The position numbers and the translations under genes were made by a program. Shown piece by piece: positions 15,669 to 23,562 of a stretch of DNA of 28,928 bases (its first letter is position 1; each line of letters begins with the position of its first letter). Below the pieces are notes generated by a model, which worked only from the letters and a program-made list of their open reading frames with translations, had not been told where the DNA came from and searched no databases. Source of the DNA: a virus; the IMG/VR virus record IMGVR_UViG_3300034073_003927, positions 1 to 28,928 of that record; one strand, 5' to 3'.

Positions 15669-17491
15669 TATGCTGCTTGCTCCTGTTTGCCGGTGCAGAG
15701 TTCTGGTAAGTTCGCCCGGGTCAGTGCCTCGGCAAATACTGGTGGTACGGCATTACCACATCGAGCCACCTGAACTTTTTTAGATACCTTGTTACCTTTG
15801 GCATCCCGGTCAATTTTGTAATCTGAAGGGAATGACGTTGCTAAAAACAGTTCATCAGGATCAACCATCCTCATGAAAAGGTCGGTCATTATTCTTTTGC
15901 CCACAGAGATAAACTGTTTGCGTGGCTCTGGAATAATTAACCTTTCTTCTTCAGGGCCATACATTTCCATAAAACGTGCGACCCACCAGGCATCAAGTCG
16001 TTGCTGTTCAGTTAGTGGAGGTATTTCTAACTGGCAATTCACAGCAGAGAATCTATCTCTGGTGGTCACCGTGCCAAGTGGATTATCAACAGACTGGGCT
16101 ACACTGGAACCGTAGTATTTGACGAGTAGTGAGCGGATTTCACCGAAATGATTACCGCCTGCAGTGATTGTGTCTAAAGGCTGGTCTAGCGACTGGCCGA
16201 GATTAGTACCTTTCATCTTTATAATATGGCCAAAGACTAACGATTGATGATCAATCGGTTCGTCAGAAGCGGGCATTGGCACCAGAACTGGCGCTGCCAC
16301 ATAGCTATGCTGAGTAGCGCAAAGAGTATTCATTGGGCTTTCTAACGATTTTGGATTTCTGGCGTATGCGGGTCCACCTATACCCATGGCAAAGGGTGCA
16401 AGTTGTGCGTTCACTAATGCAAAGTGACCACCTTTAACCTGAGCGCATATAGTCCGCATTGGTTCATCTGCTGCCATATTTCTCTGATTGCTTGCGTTGG
16501 CATGTTCAGTGAGGAAAGGAGCAAGGCCTGGTTTCACAAGACCATGTGCATCATGGGCCGCGACTATAGTGTTAAATGGTTCATCAATAGACTGTCCTCT
16601 AAAATGGTCACCGCCATGGTTGCAGGTAACGATAAAAGGACGTTCGGCATCAATCACAAATCGTTTAGTTCCCTTTGCTATCCGTTTTAGCGTGTTAAGA
16701 GCCAACCATTTTGGACGATCGAAAATAGAGGTGATTGGCCTGGTGAAATCAATACACTCAGCTGCAGTTCTGTAGGGCAGTAGTTTGCCTGATTTAACAT
16801 CTGCGCTATTGGGTGCGCCGTGAGTTGGTTCTGGCCATACGACAGGCCGACCATCACAACGGGCCACCATAAACAGACGTTTGCGAATCGTTGGGGCGCC
16901 ATAATCACAGGCGCGCAGTTCTTTGTATTCCACCTTGTAGCCAAGGCCCTTGATAAGCGGTGCAGGATCTTCGATACCCAACACATCACAGCACTCAGCT
17001 AAGCCCGGATGATCGGGTGCTATGCCAGTACTGAGGATGGCAACGAATGCTTTAAAGGTTTCGCCTTTGCGTTCAGGGCAAGGGTAAGCACGGCCTTCAA
17101 GGTCGACAACAACAGGCCCCCACGTTTTGAACTCTTCGACGTTTTCAAGCATCAGCACTTTAGGGCGTACCAGCAGAGCCCAGCGCACACCAATCCATGC
17201 TAAACCACGGATCTCTTTGTTTACCGGCTTACCACCCTTAGCTTTCGAAAAGTGTTTGCAGTCCGGCGACAACCAGCACAGATCAACAGGACGGCCAGCT
17301 GTGGCCTGCACTGGGTCCACATCAAACACAGATTCGCAGTAGTGCAGGGTGTTCGGGTGATTGGCTGTGTGCATGGCAATAGCATCCGGATCATGGTTTA
17401 TTGCTATATCCACTGAGCAACCTGTTGCATCTTCAATTCCGGTACTGGCGCCACCACCACCAGCAAAGTTATCAACGATTAAGCCGCGCAT
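15668..17491 (-). CDS. C5-cytosine DNA methyltransferase
   Basis: A 607-residue Dcm-type enzyme that would methylate cytosine C5 in phage DNA. Motif I is DNFAGGGGASTGIE (residues 7-20), motif IV is LSPDCKHFSKAKGG with catalytic Cys at about 78 (SPDC instead of the usual PPC), motif VI is ENVEEF (about 116), motif VIII is RKRLFMVA and motif X is GNAVPPVFAEAL near the C-terminus. Between VIII and X lies a long region with five loose repeats of an S-x-D/E-x-P-x-x-T pattern, probably the target-recognition part. It overlaps the preceding adenine methyltransferase gene and has no restriction partner, fitting anti-restriction. Confidence 0.88.
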   Translation of the reverse strand: MRGLIVDNFAGGGGASTGIEDATGCSVDIAINHDPDAIAMHTANHPNTLHYCESVFDVDPVQATAGRPVDLCWLSPDCKHFSKAKGGKPVNKEIRGLAWIGVRWALLVRPKVLMLENVEEFKTWGPVVVDLEGRAYPCPERKGETFKAFVAILSTGIAPDHPGLAECCDVLGIEDPAPLIKGLGYKVEYKELRACDYGAPTIRKRLFMVARCDGRPVVWPEPTHGAPNSADVKSGKLLPYRTAAECIDFTRPITSIFDRPKWLALNTLKRIAKGTKRFVIDAERPFIVTCNHGGDHFRGQSIDEPFNTIVAAHDAHGLVKPGLAPFLTEHANASNQRNMAADEPMRTICAQVKGGHFALVNAQLAPFAMGIGGPAYARNPKSLESPMNTLCATQHSYVAAPVLVPMPASDEPIDHQSLVFGHIIKMKGTNLGQSLDQPLDTITAGGNHFGEIRSLLVKYYGSSVAQSVDNPLGTVTTRDRFSAVNCQLEIPPLTEQQRLDAWWVARFMEMYGPEEERLIIPEPRKQFISVGKRIMTDLFMRMVDPDELFLATSFPSDYKIDRDAKGNKVSKKVQVARCGNAVPPVFAEALTRANLPELCTGKQEQAA

Positions 17492-18327
17492 TGTTCAGCT
17501 TCCTTTTCTTTTGCCGCAACAGCAGCTGGGTTAATCCAAAGGCATTCAGTACGTAAGCCAGTACCACGGCCAGCGCTCATTCGGGCTGTTGTTTTGCTCA
17601 ACTGCCAACCAGGTAATAAATCGTTGTATAGGTCGCTCTCATAACCGCTGATGATGATCATGCCTTCCAGCTGCTTCAGGCCTGAAAGTAAAACCTCATG
17701 ATCTGCTACAGTCATTTCGTGGCGGTAATAGCGGTTTCTGCTGCACCTGGTTTCTGGTAGGTACGGAGGATCGACGTAATGCAAAGTGTCCGGTGTGTCG
17801 TGTGCTTGCATGACCTGCAGGGCATCACGGTTTTCAATGAGTACTCCGGTAAATCGTTTACCCAGCTCAGCCATGTGGTCTGGATATTCAGCCCAAAGGT
17901 GCATGGCATTGCCATATTTGCGTTTGGTGTCTGTTCTGAATCCGGTATTACCTGCTGTTCCAGCTGCTACACCAAAACCCATGGTGGCCCGAACAACTAC
18001 ACGCCTTGCACGTTCAACAGGGCAATCGCCTTCGTAGGCCTGACATGCAAGCACGAATTCTTCTCTGCTGTATGGCGTCAATCTGCAGGCCCGTTCCAGC
18101 TGCTGATTGGCAACTGGGTCACGCAGGACCTGAAAGAAGTTCACGATTTCAGAATCAAGGTCGTTATACACTTCGCTGTAAGACGGCTCTTTGCGCAGCA
18201 GTACGCCAGCAGCACCGCCGAAACACTCGACATAGCATCTATGTGCCGGAAAATGGCTGATCACCCAGGGGGCCAGCCGGAACTTGGCGCCGTGGTAACG
18301 CATTGCTGGTTTTTTTAATGGAGTCAT
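17479..18327 (-). CDS. Dam-like (D12 class) N6-adenine methyltransferase
   Basis: A 282-residue DNA adenine methyltransferase. MRYHGAKFRLAPWVISHFP (from residue 9) is the D12-class N-terminal motif, YVECFGGAAGVLLRK the S-adenosylmethionine site (motif I), YNDLDSEIVNFFQVL the following acidic strand, and HYVDPPYLPETR the catalytic DPPY motif IV. The start overlaps the MT-A70 stop by ATGA and the end overlaps the cytosine methyltransferase start by 13 bases, so all three enzymes are translated together. The recognition site cannot be read from sequence; GATC is possible but unproven. Confidence 0.88.
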   Translation of the reverse strand: MTPLKKPAMRYHGAKFRLAPWVISHFPAHRCYVECFGGAAGVLLRKEPSYSEVYNDLDSEIVNFFQVLRDPVANQQLERACRLTPYSREEFVLACQAYEGDCPVERARRVVVRATMGFGVAAGTAGNTGFRTDTKRKYGNAMHLWAEYPDHMAELGKRFTGVLIENRDALQVMQAHDTPDTLHYVDPPYLPETRCSRNRYYRHEMTVADHEVLLSGLKQLEGMIIISGYESDLYNDLLPGWQLSKTTARMSAGRGTGLRTECLWINPAAVAAKEKEAEQCAA

Positions 18328-19130
18328 GCCGCATCACCCTGTAAGTACACGGCCGCAACTTCCTTCAAAGTTGCCACTACCGCCTGTATAGCTTCGTCAT
18401 TGGTTTTACCGGAAAGGCGCAGCGAATTGGCCTGAGCGCAAAGCTCTGCATAGAACTGGTCGTTAGGTTCACAGGGGCACTGGTCCAGTGCTGATTCAAC
18501 CAGTTCGGTTACTTCGATAGGCCAGGTGTCGTTTACTACAGGCAAAGCCGGTTCTGTTTCAGCTGGTGCTGCCTCTCCAGCAATAGTGAGGCTTTTCTCT
18601 ACTTCATTACCCCAAACGTCCCAGCCTTCCGGTACGCAACGGGCAAACATTTCAAGGCGCGGCAGATCACCACACAGCTTTACTATGTCGTCGCGGAATA
18701 TAGCCGGCTTCTCTGAGTGTTCGCCCATCATTTCAGCGCGGACTTGGCGGATAGCTTTGTTTTCAGACTTAGGCTTTCCACGAACAGCGATCAAAGCGCA
18801 CTCAGCTCCGGCTCTGGTCCAGTAGCCCATACCAAAATGAGGCATCAGGTTAGTTGTCAGTTTTTGCCACACAAAGCAGTTCATGTTTTTCAACGTAAAG
18901 CCCCAAGCTTTCACCAGGTCCAGCGCTTCTTGAGGCTGGCTGCTCACGTACCACATGATCAGCACACAGTCTTTTTCGCAGATAGCTGGCACATCTAAAG
19001 CCTTCAGCTGATCCAGTGTCATGGTCGGATACTTAGCTGCAGCGCCTGACTTCATGCTGCCGCCAGTTTTAACACTGCTGAATGACCATGGCGGATCTGC
19101 GTAAATGATGCTGTATTTCTTGTCGCTCAC
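18324..19130 (-). CDS. MT-A70 family adenine methyltransferase
   Basis: A 268-residue protein with the MT-A70 catalytic motif DPPW (YSIIYADPPWSFSS, residues 7-20), the YPTMTLDQL substrate loop, and the C-terminal core motif EKPAIFRDDIVKLC...RLEMFAR. Phage members methylate adenine in DNA. An extra 80-residue acidic C-terminus (from about residue 185) lies outside the catalytic fold and is unexplained. The start is GTG overlapping the upstream stop (GTGA), which implies coupled, possibly lower, translation. It is the first of three adjacent methyltransferases in the operon. Confidence 0.88.
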   Translation of the reverse strand: MSDKKYSIIYADPPWSFSSVKTGGSMKSGAAAKYPTMTLDQLKALDVPAICEKDCVLIMWYVSSQPQEALDLVKAWGFTLKNMNCFVWQKLTTNLMPHFGMGYWTRAGAECALIAVRGKPKSENKAIRQVRAEMMGEHSEKPAIFRDDIVKLCGDLPRLEMFARCVPEGWDVWGNEVEKSLTIAGEAAPAETEPALPVVNDTWPIEVTELVESALDQCPCEPNDQFYAELCAQANSLRLSGKTNDEAIQAVVATLKEVAAVYLQGDAA

Positions 19131-19339
19131 TTGGCCACCTCACTGACTTCAATAGGCCAGCCGACCCAGCTTTTGCAGCTGCGTGATTCAACCAGGCGAT
19201 CATTCGTTACTTTGCGGCTTACCATTTCTTCGGCGCAGTATTCCGCCCGAGTGGATACAGGGCGAGGGTAGACGGCAACCACTATTACCGCGGCGAATCC
19301 GGCAATGCCGATGGCTGTTAAAAATTCGGGGCGTTTCAT
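19127..19339 (-). CDS. Small membrane-anchored protein, unknown
   Basis: A 70-residue protein with one hydrophobic helix near the N-terminus (TAIGIAGFAAVIVVAVYP, residues 8-25), followed by a Cys-containing, probably periplasmic tail (EYCAEEMVSRKV). The start overlaps the preceding stop (ATGA) and the end overlaps the GTG of the MT-A70 gene. Function unknown; superinfection exclusion is a general possibility for such proteins, but nothing here shows it. Confidence 0.55.
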   Translation of the reverse strand: MKRPEFLTAIGIAGFAAVIVVAVYPRPVSTRAEYCAEEMVSRKVTNDRLVESRSCKSWVGWPIEVSEVAK

Positions 19340-19638
19340 GCTGACACCTCATTAAGCAGTACCAAAGGTTCGTCGGCGTCTACACAGGCCAGCAACCAAT
19401 CATCATTGGCCTGGTACTCAACGAACAAAGTAGCTGTGGCTTGGTACTCAACGAACAAAGCTGCTGTATTTTCCTCGTCGAACTCGCAAAGCTCTGGATC
19501 CGCAATTTCGCCAAAGATCATATCGACTGAACCGTTGCCATAGGCCTGGGCTATAACCACACATTTGCGGCCGATAAGCTGGGGCAGAGTGAATTGCTGC
19601 AGTGCTTCTTGAGCGGTTAGGGTGATGCCGTTGATCAT
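19336..19638 (-). CDS. Small acidic phage protein with internal duplication
   Basis: A 100-residue acidic protein. The start overlaps the upstream stop as ATGA, and the end overlaps the next start the same way. Residues about 60-80 hold a recent tandem duplication: LFVEYQATAT followed by LFVEYQANDD, encoded by a 30-bp near-exact repeat around 19410-19460. The N-terminus (INGITLTAQEALQQFTLPQLIGRKCVV) looks folded. No known domain; function unknown. Confidence 0.55.
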   Translation of the reverse strand: MINGITLTAQEALQQFTLPQLIGRKCVVIAQAYGNGSVDMIFGEIADPELCEFDEENTAALFVEYQATATLFVEYQANDDWLLACVDADEPLVLLNEVSA

Positions 19639-20270
19639 GCTGCCACCTCACGTACTACACCGTTTGTTGTCAGTACTTTGAATTCGATAACCCAAACCCA
19701 TGGGTTCGCGTTCCAGTCTCCACCTGTTTGTTCCCATACACGGCGGAAAGCAGCGATCGGCTTTTCGCACCAACCTACAGCAAGTGCAGCTTCACTTTTG
19801 GAGTTGTCACAGCCTTCTGCACAAGCGTCTGCCTCGGTGATATCATGCAGCCTCTCAACGCGCACACTGGCTATTTCAAGGATGATCCGGCAGGCCCAGC
19901 GAGGCATGTGGATTGATGGGCGCCAGCGACAAACCGTTTCATCATCTAAAGTTGTGAATTCAGGCCTTGCTGTACCGTCAGCTGCATAAACACAGAACCC
20001 TGGCTTTTCGTAGCCATCTGGATAATCGCCACCCTGATCAATTAACGGGCCTTGGAATGTCTCTCGCACCCAAAGCCGATCACCAGGTTGACCAACTTTG
20101 CTGTTAATAAAATCACCGGCATTAATTTCACCGGCTATTTCATGCAAAGCGAGTTCACAGTTAAAGTTTGCGTCCTTGCACGGTTTAAGTAGCCTGCGAG
20201 TCTGAGTTTTCCGGCCTGCCAAAATGGCCTGCACCATGGCGGTGTTGAATAAAATAGGACGTTCTTTCAT
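19635..20270 (-). CDS. Conserved phage protein, possibly ASCH/PUA-like
   Basis: A 211-residue member of a common phage family that begins MKERPILFNTAMVQAILAGRKTQTRR and ends in WVWVIEFKVL; a central GDRLWVRETF and a MPRWACRIILEI segment are also typical. The pattern (KTQTRR near the start, GDRLWVRE, then HDITEADA) resembles ASCH/PUA-like proteins, which may bind RNA or modified nucleotides. Some homologues are labelled morphogenetic without proof. Coupled by ATGA overlaps on both sides within the early operon. The family resemblance is from memory. Confidence 0.6.
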   Translation of the reverse strand: MKERPILFNTAMVQAILAGRKTQTRRLLKPCKDANFNCELALHEIAGEINAGDFINSKVGQPGDRLWVRETFQGPLIDQGGDYPDGYEKPGFCVYAADGTARPEFTTLDDETVCRWRPSIHMPRWACRIILEIASVRVERLHDITEADACAEGCDNSKSEAALAVGWCEKPIAAFRRVWEQTGGDWNANPWVWVIEFKVLTTNGVVREVAA

Positions 20271-20905
20271 GCTGACACCTCGCCAGATTTAAGCGTGTCG
20301 TACATGTGGATCGCGTGCACAATGGCGTAGCAGCACCAGATATAGTGAAAGCGAAACTTGTCTAAGCCACCGTCCCAAAAGTCGACAAGCTCCATACCGC
20401 CAGCAATAGAGCTGTCCCATTCGTTTATTCGATATACAACGTCATATTCACTTCTTTCGTAATAGTTAATGAAGTCGTTCACAGCACCCGTAGCTTCTTC
20501 AATTTTCTGAGCTTCGCTTTCGTCTTCCGGATCTAAACTCTCGACAAACTCAGCAAGGTATTCTTTAAGCCTTGTTTCGTATGCGTCGAAATCAGGCTCT
20601 GAGGTGATAGCGTTGGCGCCAGAATGACCAGCTCCTGCTTGAACCTTTTCTTCCCAGTAAGTCGGGTTTATTGCGCCAGGCGTACCACGAAAAAATTCAA
20701 ACATGTCGGTCAAACGGTAAAAAGTAAAACAGCCCATATCGCCACTTATGCAAAGGTAACCAGGCCATGTGGTGATGTTGTAGTGCATGCTATTGGTGTT
20801 TGGCTTTGCTACCTTTAAATGACGATAAAGCCCATCATCTTTAAGAACTGTTAGCTGGTGCAGCTCTACATCTTTTGTAAAGCGCTCAAAAGTGCAACTG
20901 GTCAT
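20267..20905 (-). CDS. Conserved phage early protein, unknown function
   Basis: A 212-residue acidic protein of a family frequent in gammaproteobacterial prophages. The recognisable part is LTVLKDDGLYRHLKV...NITTWPGYLCISGDMGCFTFYRLTDMFEFFR (residues 18-75), followed by an acidic helical region and an aromatic C-terminus (FHYIWCCYAIVHAI). Its function is unknown. It starts inside the RT stop codon (ATGA overlap), so it is translated directly after the reverse transcriptase, but there is no reason to count it as a DGR component. Confidence 0.6.
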   Translation of the reverse strand: MTSCTFERFTKDVELHQLTVLKDDGLYRHLKVAKPNTNSMHYNITTWPGYLCISGDMGCFTFYRLTDMFEFFRGTPGAINPTYWEEKVQAGAGHSGANAITSEPDFDAYETRLKEYLAEFVESLDPEDESEAQKIEEATGAVNDFINYYERSEYDVVYRINEWDSSIAGGMELVDFWDGGLDKFRFHYIWCCYAIVHAIHMYDTLKSGEVSA

Positions 20906-22209
20906 AAAATTAACCTCTGAACATTGTTAGTCTTTATCTCAACCAGCTGACCTTCCAGCCGGTAATCAAACTTGCGGTTTACTGTGACTGAGCTGATCCA
21001 CGGGTAGCGGTCCAGAATCTTGCCCATCAGCCTGGTACTGTTCGATTGCTTAATGTGGCCTGTGTAGCTGGCAACCACAGAACGGATATGCCGGATATCT
21101 TCAGGTGTTGCTGTGATTGCGTCAGGAGTGACGAACTGGCTTTCAAAGCTGGCCAGAGCCTCTTGGAAGTGGCTTACAACACGACGGCGTGTTTGTGTGT
21201 GAGTGGGGCGGACTACATACCCAAGAAAATCGATACCATCGGTTAAGGGGCGCAGCTTAATATCCGGCTTTAACTTCAGACGTAAGCGCGTGGCAATAAA
21301 CTGCTCTATCTCGGCCTGCCAGCTCTGCAGCTGAGCTTTGTCGTGGTGAATAAGCACAAAGTCATCCACATAACGCAGATAGCGCTTTGCTTTTAAAACG
21401 TGCTTAACGAATTGATCCAACTCGTTCAGATAGACGTTGGCGAAGAACTGCGAACTCAAATTGCCAATAGGTAGGCCGCAACCAGGTGCAGAGTTTTCTA
21501 AACGCTTATGCATTGGCACTATGGAGCGCTCAGCGTCTGAACACAGGTATCTAACACCTTGCTGCAACGGATGGTGTTTCAGTAGCGCATGAGTGGCATG
21601 CATCACCTGGTTGGATGCACCTGATTTCACCAGCTTCGCCTTTAACTGACTCCACAGAGTCTGGCGGTGAATTGAGTTAAAGAAGTTGTGAATATCCAGC
21701 TGCAGGTAAAAGGCTTTAGGAGCCTGCCGGATAAACTGCTGCAAACGCTCAACTGCTTTGTGTGAGCCTTTACCTTGTTGGTTTGCATAGCTGTCGTAAA
21801 TAAAAGCCGGCTGCCACAGTTTTTCCAGCTGTGGTACCAACCAATGGTGTACAACACGGTCTGAAAAATCAGGCGCATGTATTTCACGGGCTTTTGGCCG
21901 AGCAGCAATAAAACAGGTGCTTGGCTTTGGCTGCCATGAACAGTCGTTAATGCTGTGCTGCAGTTCCAGTAGGCCAGTTGACCAACTGGTGTCGAAATGC
22001 AGTTGGTTTGAGCTTGGCTTTTTGCCTTTGCGGGCCTTCACCCAAGCGTTATAAATTTGCTGGAGCGAAACGACTTCATTGCACTGACACTCACCGCCGC
22101 GAACCGCACGGACACAGGCGTTGTTGTTGATGTCGTTGTTGTTGACATTGCCGTTGTTGAAATTGACCACCCAGCGGGCAGACTTGTTACCGTTCACTTG
22201 AAGCGTCAT
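20902..22209 (-). CDS. DGR reverse transcriptase with in-frame template repeat
   Basis: A 435-residue reverse transcriptase that copies the template RNA with adenine errors so that the cDNA can replace target repeats. Motifs: PKAREIHAPDFSDRVVHHWL (about 105-124), NQQGKGSH (143-150), LDIHNFFNSI with the first catalytic Asp (172), LPIGNLSSQFFANVYL (the DGR-type IGxxxSQ motif, 247-261), RYVDDFVLI (YVDD 280-283), and LGYVVRPTHTQTRRR. The ATG at 22209 overlaps the avd stop as ATGA and has an AAGGGG ribosome site. Residues about 10-39 are encoded by TR; no in-frame start exists between TR and the conserved domain, so the RT seems to begin with a TR-encoded, Asn-rich peptide. Confidence 0.93.
   Translation of the reverse strand: MTLQVNGNKSARWVVNFNNGNVNNNDINNNACVRAVRGGECQCNEVVSLQQIYNAWVKARKGKKPSSNQLHFDTSWSTGLLELQHSINDCSWQPKPSTCFIAARPKAREIHAPDFSDRVVHHWLVPQLEKLWQPAFIYDSYANQQGKGSHKAVERLQQFIRQAPKAFYLQLDIHNFFNSIHRQTLWSQLKAKLVKSGASNQVMHATHALLKHHPLQQGVRYLCSDAERSIVPMHKRLENSAPGCGLPIGNLSSQFFANVYLNELDQFVKHVLKAKRYLRYVDDFVLIHHDKAQLQSWQAEIEQFIATRLRLKLKPDIKLRPLTDGIDFLGYVVRPTHTQTRRRVVSHFQEALASFESQFVTPDAITATPEDIRHIRSVVASYTGHIKQSNSTRLMGKILDRYPWISSVTVNRKFDYRLEGQLVEIKTNNVQRLIL
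22093..22184 (-). repeat. DGR template repeat (TR)
   Basis: A 92-bp repeat shared with the ends of three target genes. On the minus strand it holds ten AAC/AAT codons plus GAC and ATC in a 45-base core, flanked by adenine-free arms, including the A-free 3' end that matches all VRs. It differs from the VRs almost only at adenines, as expected of a DGR template. It lies between avd and RT, inside the RT reading frame. Confidence 0.95.
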
Positions 22210-22688
22210 TGCACATCCCCTTGGGTAGCACAACGTTGCCGATGTTTTGGCCCCGATTGAGAGGCGTAACGGTCACTCAGTATCTGAGCACGCTCCTGCT
22301 GTGACACAACAGAATTCTGGCCCTTATCGTGCAATGCGCGTTTCCATCCACCAGCACAGCGGCCTAAATCATCAGCTGCACGAATAATCACTTCAAACTG
22401 AGCGAAGCTTTTAAACGCATACAGCTGCTTGGCCAGCTGAATAACTACTTTCAGTTCGTCAATCACCCAAACCAGTTCGTTCACCCAATGAATTTGACGG
22501 CTACGGTCACGCCAGGCGCGGTTGCATACCTGAACAACCAGCATCACTGCTGTTCTCAGGTTGGCCCCGATCGCGTACTTGTTGTACTTGGCAAAACCCC
22601 TGACTGCATTCTCAATAGCAACAGCCAGGCTTTCTGCCTTACGAGCAATTTCTGGTAATCCGTTTCTGTTAGCCGTCATAGCACTCAC
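22206..22688 (-). CDS. avd: Avd-like accessory variability determinant
   Basis: A protein of up to 160 residues (157 from the ATG at 22679), helical, and matching the Avd/four-helix-bundle pattern: basic helices KAESLAVAIENAVRGFAKYNKYAIGANLRTAVM, then VCNRAWRDRSRQIHWVNELVWVIDELKVVIQLAKQL and FAQFEVIIRAADDLGRCAGGW. Avd proteins form a pentameric barrel that binds the RT and template RNA and is needed for mutagenic homing. It follows VP1 by about 25-30 bases and overlaps the RT start (ATGA). Start choice is open between GTG 22688 and ATG 22679. The basic C-terminal tail is longer than typical. Confidence 0.88.
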   Translation of the reverse strand: MSAMTANRNGLPEIARKAESLAVAIENAVRGFAKYNKYAIGANLRTAVMLVVQVCNRAWRDRSRQIHWVNELVWVIDELKVVIQLAKQLYAFKSFAQFEVIIRAADDLGRCAGGWKRALHDKGQNSVVSQQERAQILSDRYASQSGPKHRQRCATQGDVQ

Positions 22689-22711
22689 TCACAAATCAAA
22701 AAGACAAAAAT

Positions 22712-23083
22712 TTACTGACCGCCGCGAACCGCACGGACACAGGCGTAGGTGCCGACGTCGTAGCCGTTGACAAAGCCGTTGAAGAAATAGACCACCCAGC
22801 GGGCAGACTCTGGACGTCTGACCCATGGTGTACTTGTCCAATAACAGTCGCTTTCAGTATCCGGAAAAACTTCTGCATCGATTGCTGGGTCGTATTTAGT
22901 GCGGTCGACAATGGTTTGCAGCTCGTCTACCGTAGGTAAACGCCAGCCTTCGCCTAAAGCCTCAACGGCCTTTACTGCATCTTCAAAAGTGACATCGCTC
23001 GCCACTGTGTTTTGGCTCCACACCAGACCTGTTACTGAATCTGTTACTGTTTTGCCGTCTTCGCTTTTAGTAAAACGTGACAT
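22712..23083 (-). CDS. DGR target protein VP1 (DUF1566-type)
   Basis: A 123-residue protein in which nearly the whole length is a DUF1566/Lcl-C-like domain: VTGLVWSQN, ALGEGWRLPTVDELQTIVD, then FPDTESDCYWTSTPWV and the variable C-terminus. Residues 99-113 are the diversified positions, encoded by VR1; framework residues RWVV, Phe100, Gly103, Val105, Asp109 and ACVRAVRGG match TR. The fold is probably C-type-lectin-like, displaying variable side chains for ligand binding, which is inference from other DGR targets. No signal peptide is seen. The ribosome site is AAGGA; the gene directly precedes avd. Confidence 0.88.
   Translation of the reverse strand: MSRFTKSEDGKTVTDSVTGLVWSQNTVASDVTFEDAVKAVEALGEGWRLPTVDELQTIVDRTKYDPAIDAEVFPDTESDCYWTSTPWVRRPESARWVVYFFNGFVNGYDVGTYACVRAVRGGQ
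22718..22809 (-). repeat. Variable repeat VR1
   Basis: Aligned to TR over 92 bp, it has 13 differences, all at positions where the coding strand of TR has A. The last ~28 bases before the VP1 stop, which are adenine-free in TR, are identical to it. Confidence 0.95.
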
Positions 23084-23124
23084 TGGTTTTTTCCTTCTGG
23101 GTTGGTTAAATCAAAAAACAGAAA

Positions 23125-23562
23125 CTACTGACCGCCGCGAACCGCACGGACACAGGCGCCGTGGCTGATGCCGTTGCCGTCGACATTGCCGTCGTTGAAA
23201 TCGACCACCCAGCGGGCAGACTCTTTGTTCCAGGCGCATGGCGTTGCCGTCCAGTACCAGGTGCTTTTGGTATCCGGATACTTGTCGGTATCAATGCATG
23301 GGTCGTGGCGCTCTAAATCGACAAGCGTCAGCAGTTCTTCACGGGTAGGCAGGCGCCAGCCTTCGCCTAATTCAGCCACTACCTTTTTGGCTTTTTCGAA
23401 GTTAGCCTTCTCGCCGTCCAGCAGTGTTTTGCTCCACTCAAGGCCAGTGGCTGGCTCAAGTACAGCTGAAGTGACAGCAGGGGCTTCAGCAGCTGGCGAA
23501 CCGGCAGCGGTGAAGTGAACGTTTACCGTCGCACCCTTTTCGCATGTGATATGTAAATTCAT
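23125..23562 (-). CDS. DGR target protein VP2 (DUF1566-type)
   Basis: A 145-residue target with a 45-residue N-terminal extension absent from VP1 (MNLHITCEKGATVNVHFTAAG, then an Ala/Pro/Ser-rich linker), followed by the DUF1566-type domain (ATGLEWSKTLLDG, ELGEGWRLPTREELLTLVD, FPDT-like YPDTKSTWYWTATPC). Residues 121-135 are VR2-encoded and differ from VP1 and VP3. The extension may attach the domain to a partner; this is inference. Its ATG overlaps the stop of the frame-split gene upstream (ATGA), and an AAGG ribosome site is present. No signal peptide. Confidence 0.88.
   Translation of the reverse strand: MNLHITCEKGATVNVHFTAAGSPAAEAPAVTSAVLEPATGLEWSKTLLDGEKANFEKAKKVVAELGEGWRLPTREELLTLVDLERHDPCIDTDKYPDTKSTWYWTATPCAWNKESARWVVDFNDGNVDGNGISHGACVRAVRGGQ
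23131..23222 (-). repeat. Variable repeat VR2
   Basis: Aligned to TR over 92 bp, it has 10 differences, all at TR adenines. The result is a Gly/Asp/His/Ser-rich face unlike the aromatic-rich VR1 and VR3. Ends are identical to TR. Confidence 0.95.

Noticed and set aside
17779-18318. A 179-residue plus-strand frame opposite the Dam-like gene
   Set aside because: Antisense shadow of a well-supported methyltransferase, with no recognisable features.
20902-22209. Group II intron or retron reverse transcriptase
   Set aside because: No maturase domain or intron structure and no msr/msd region; TR, VRs and Avd identify a DGR.
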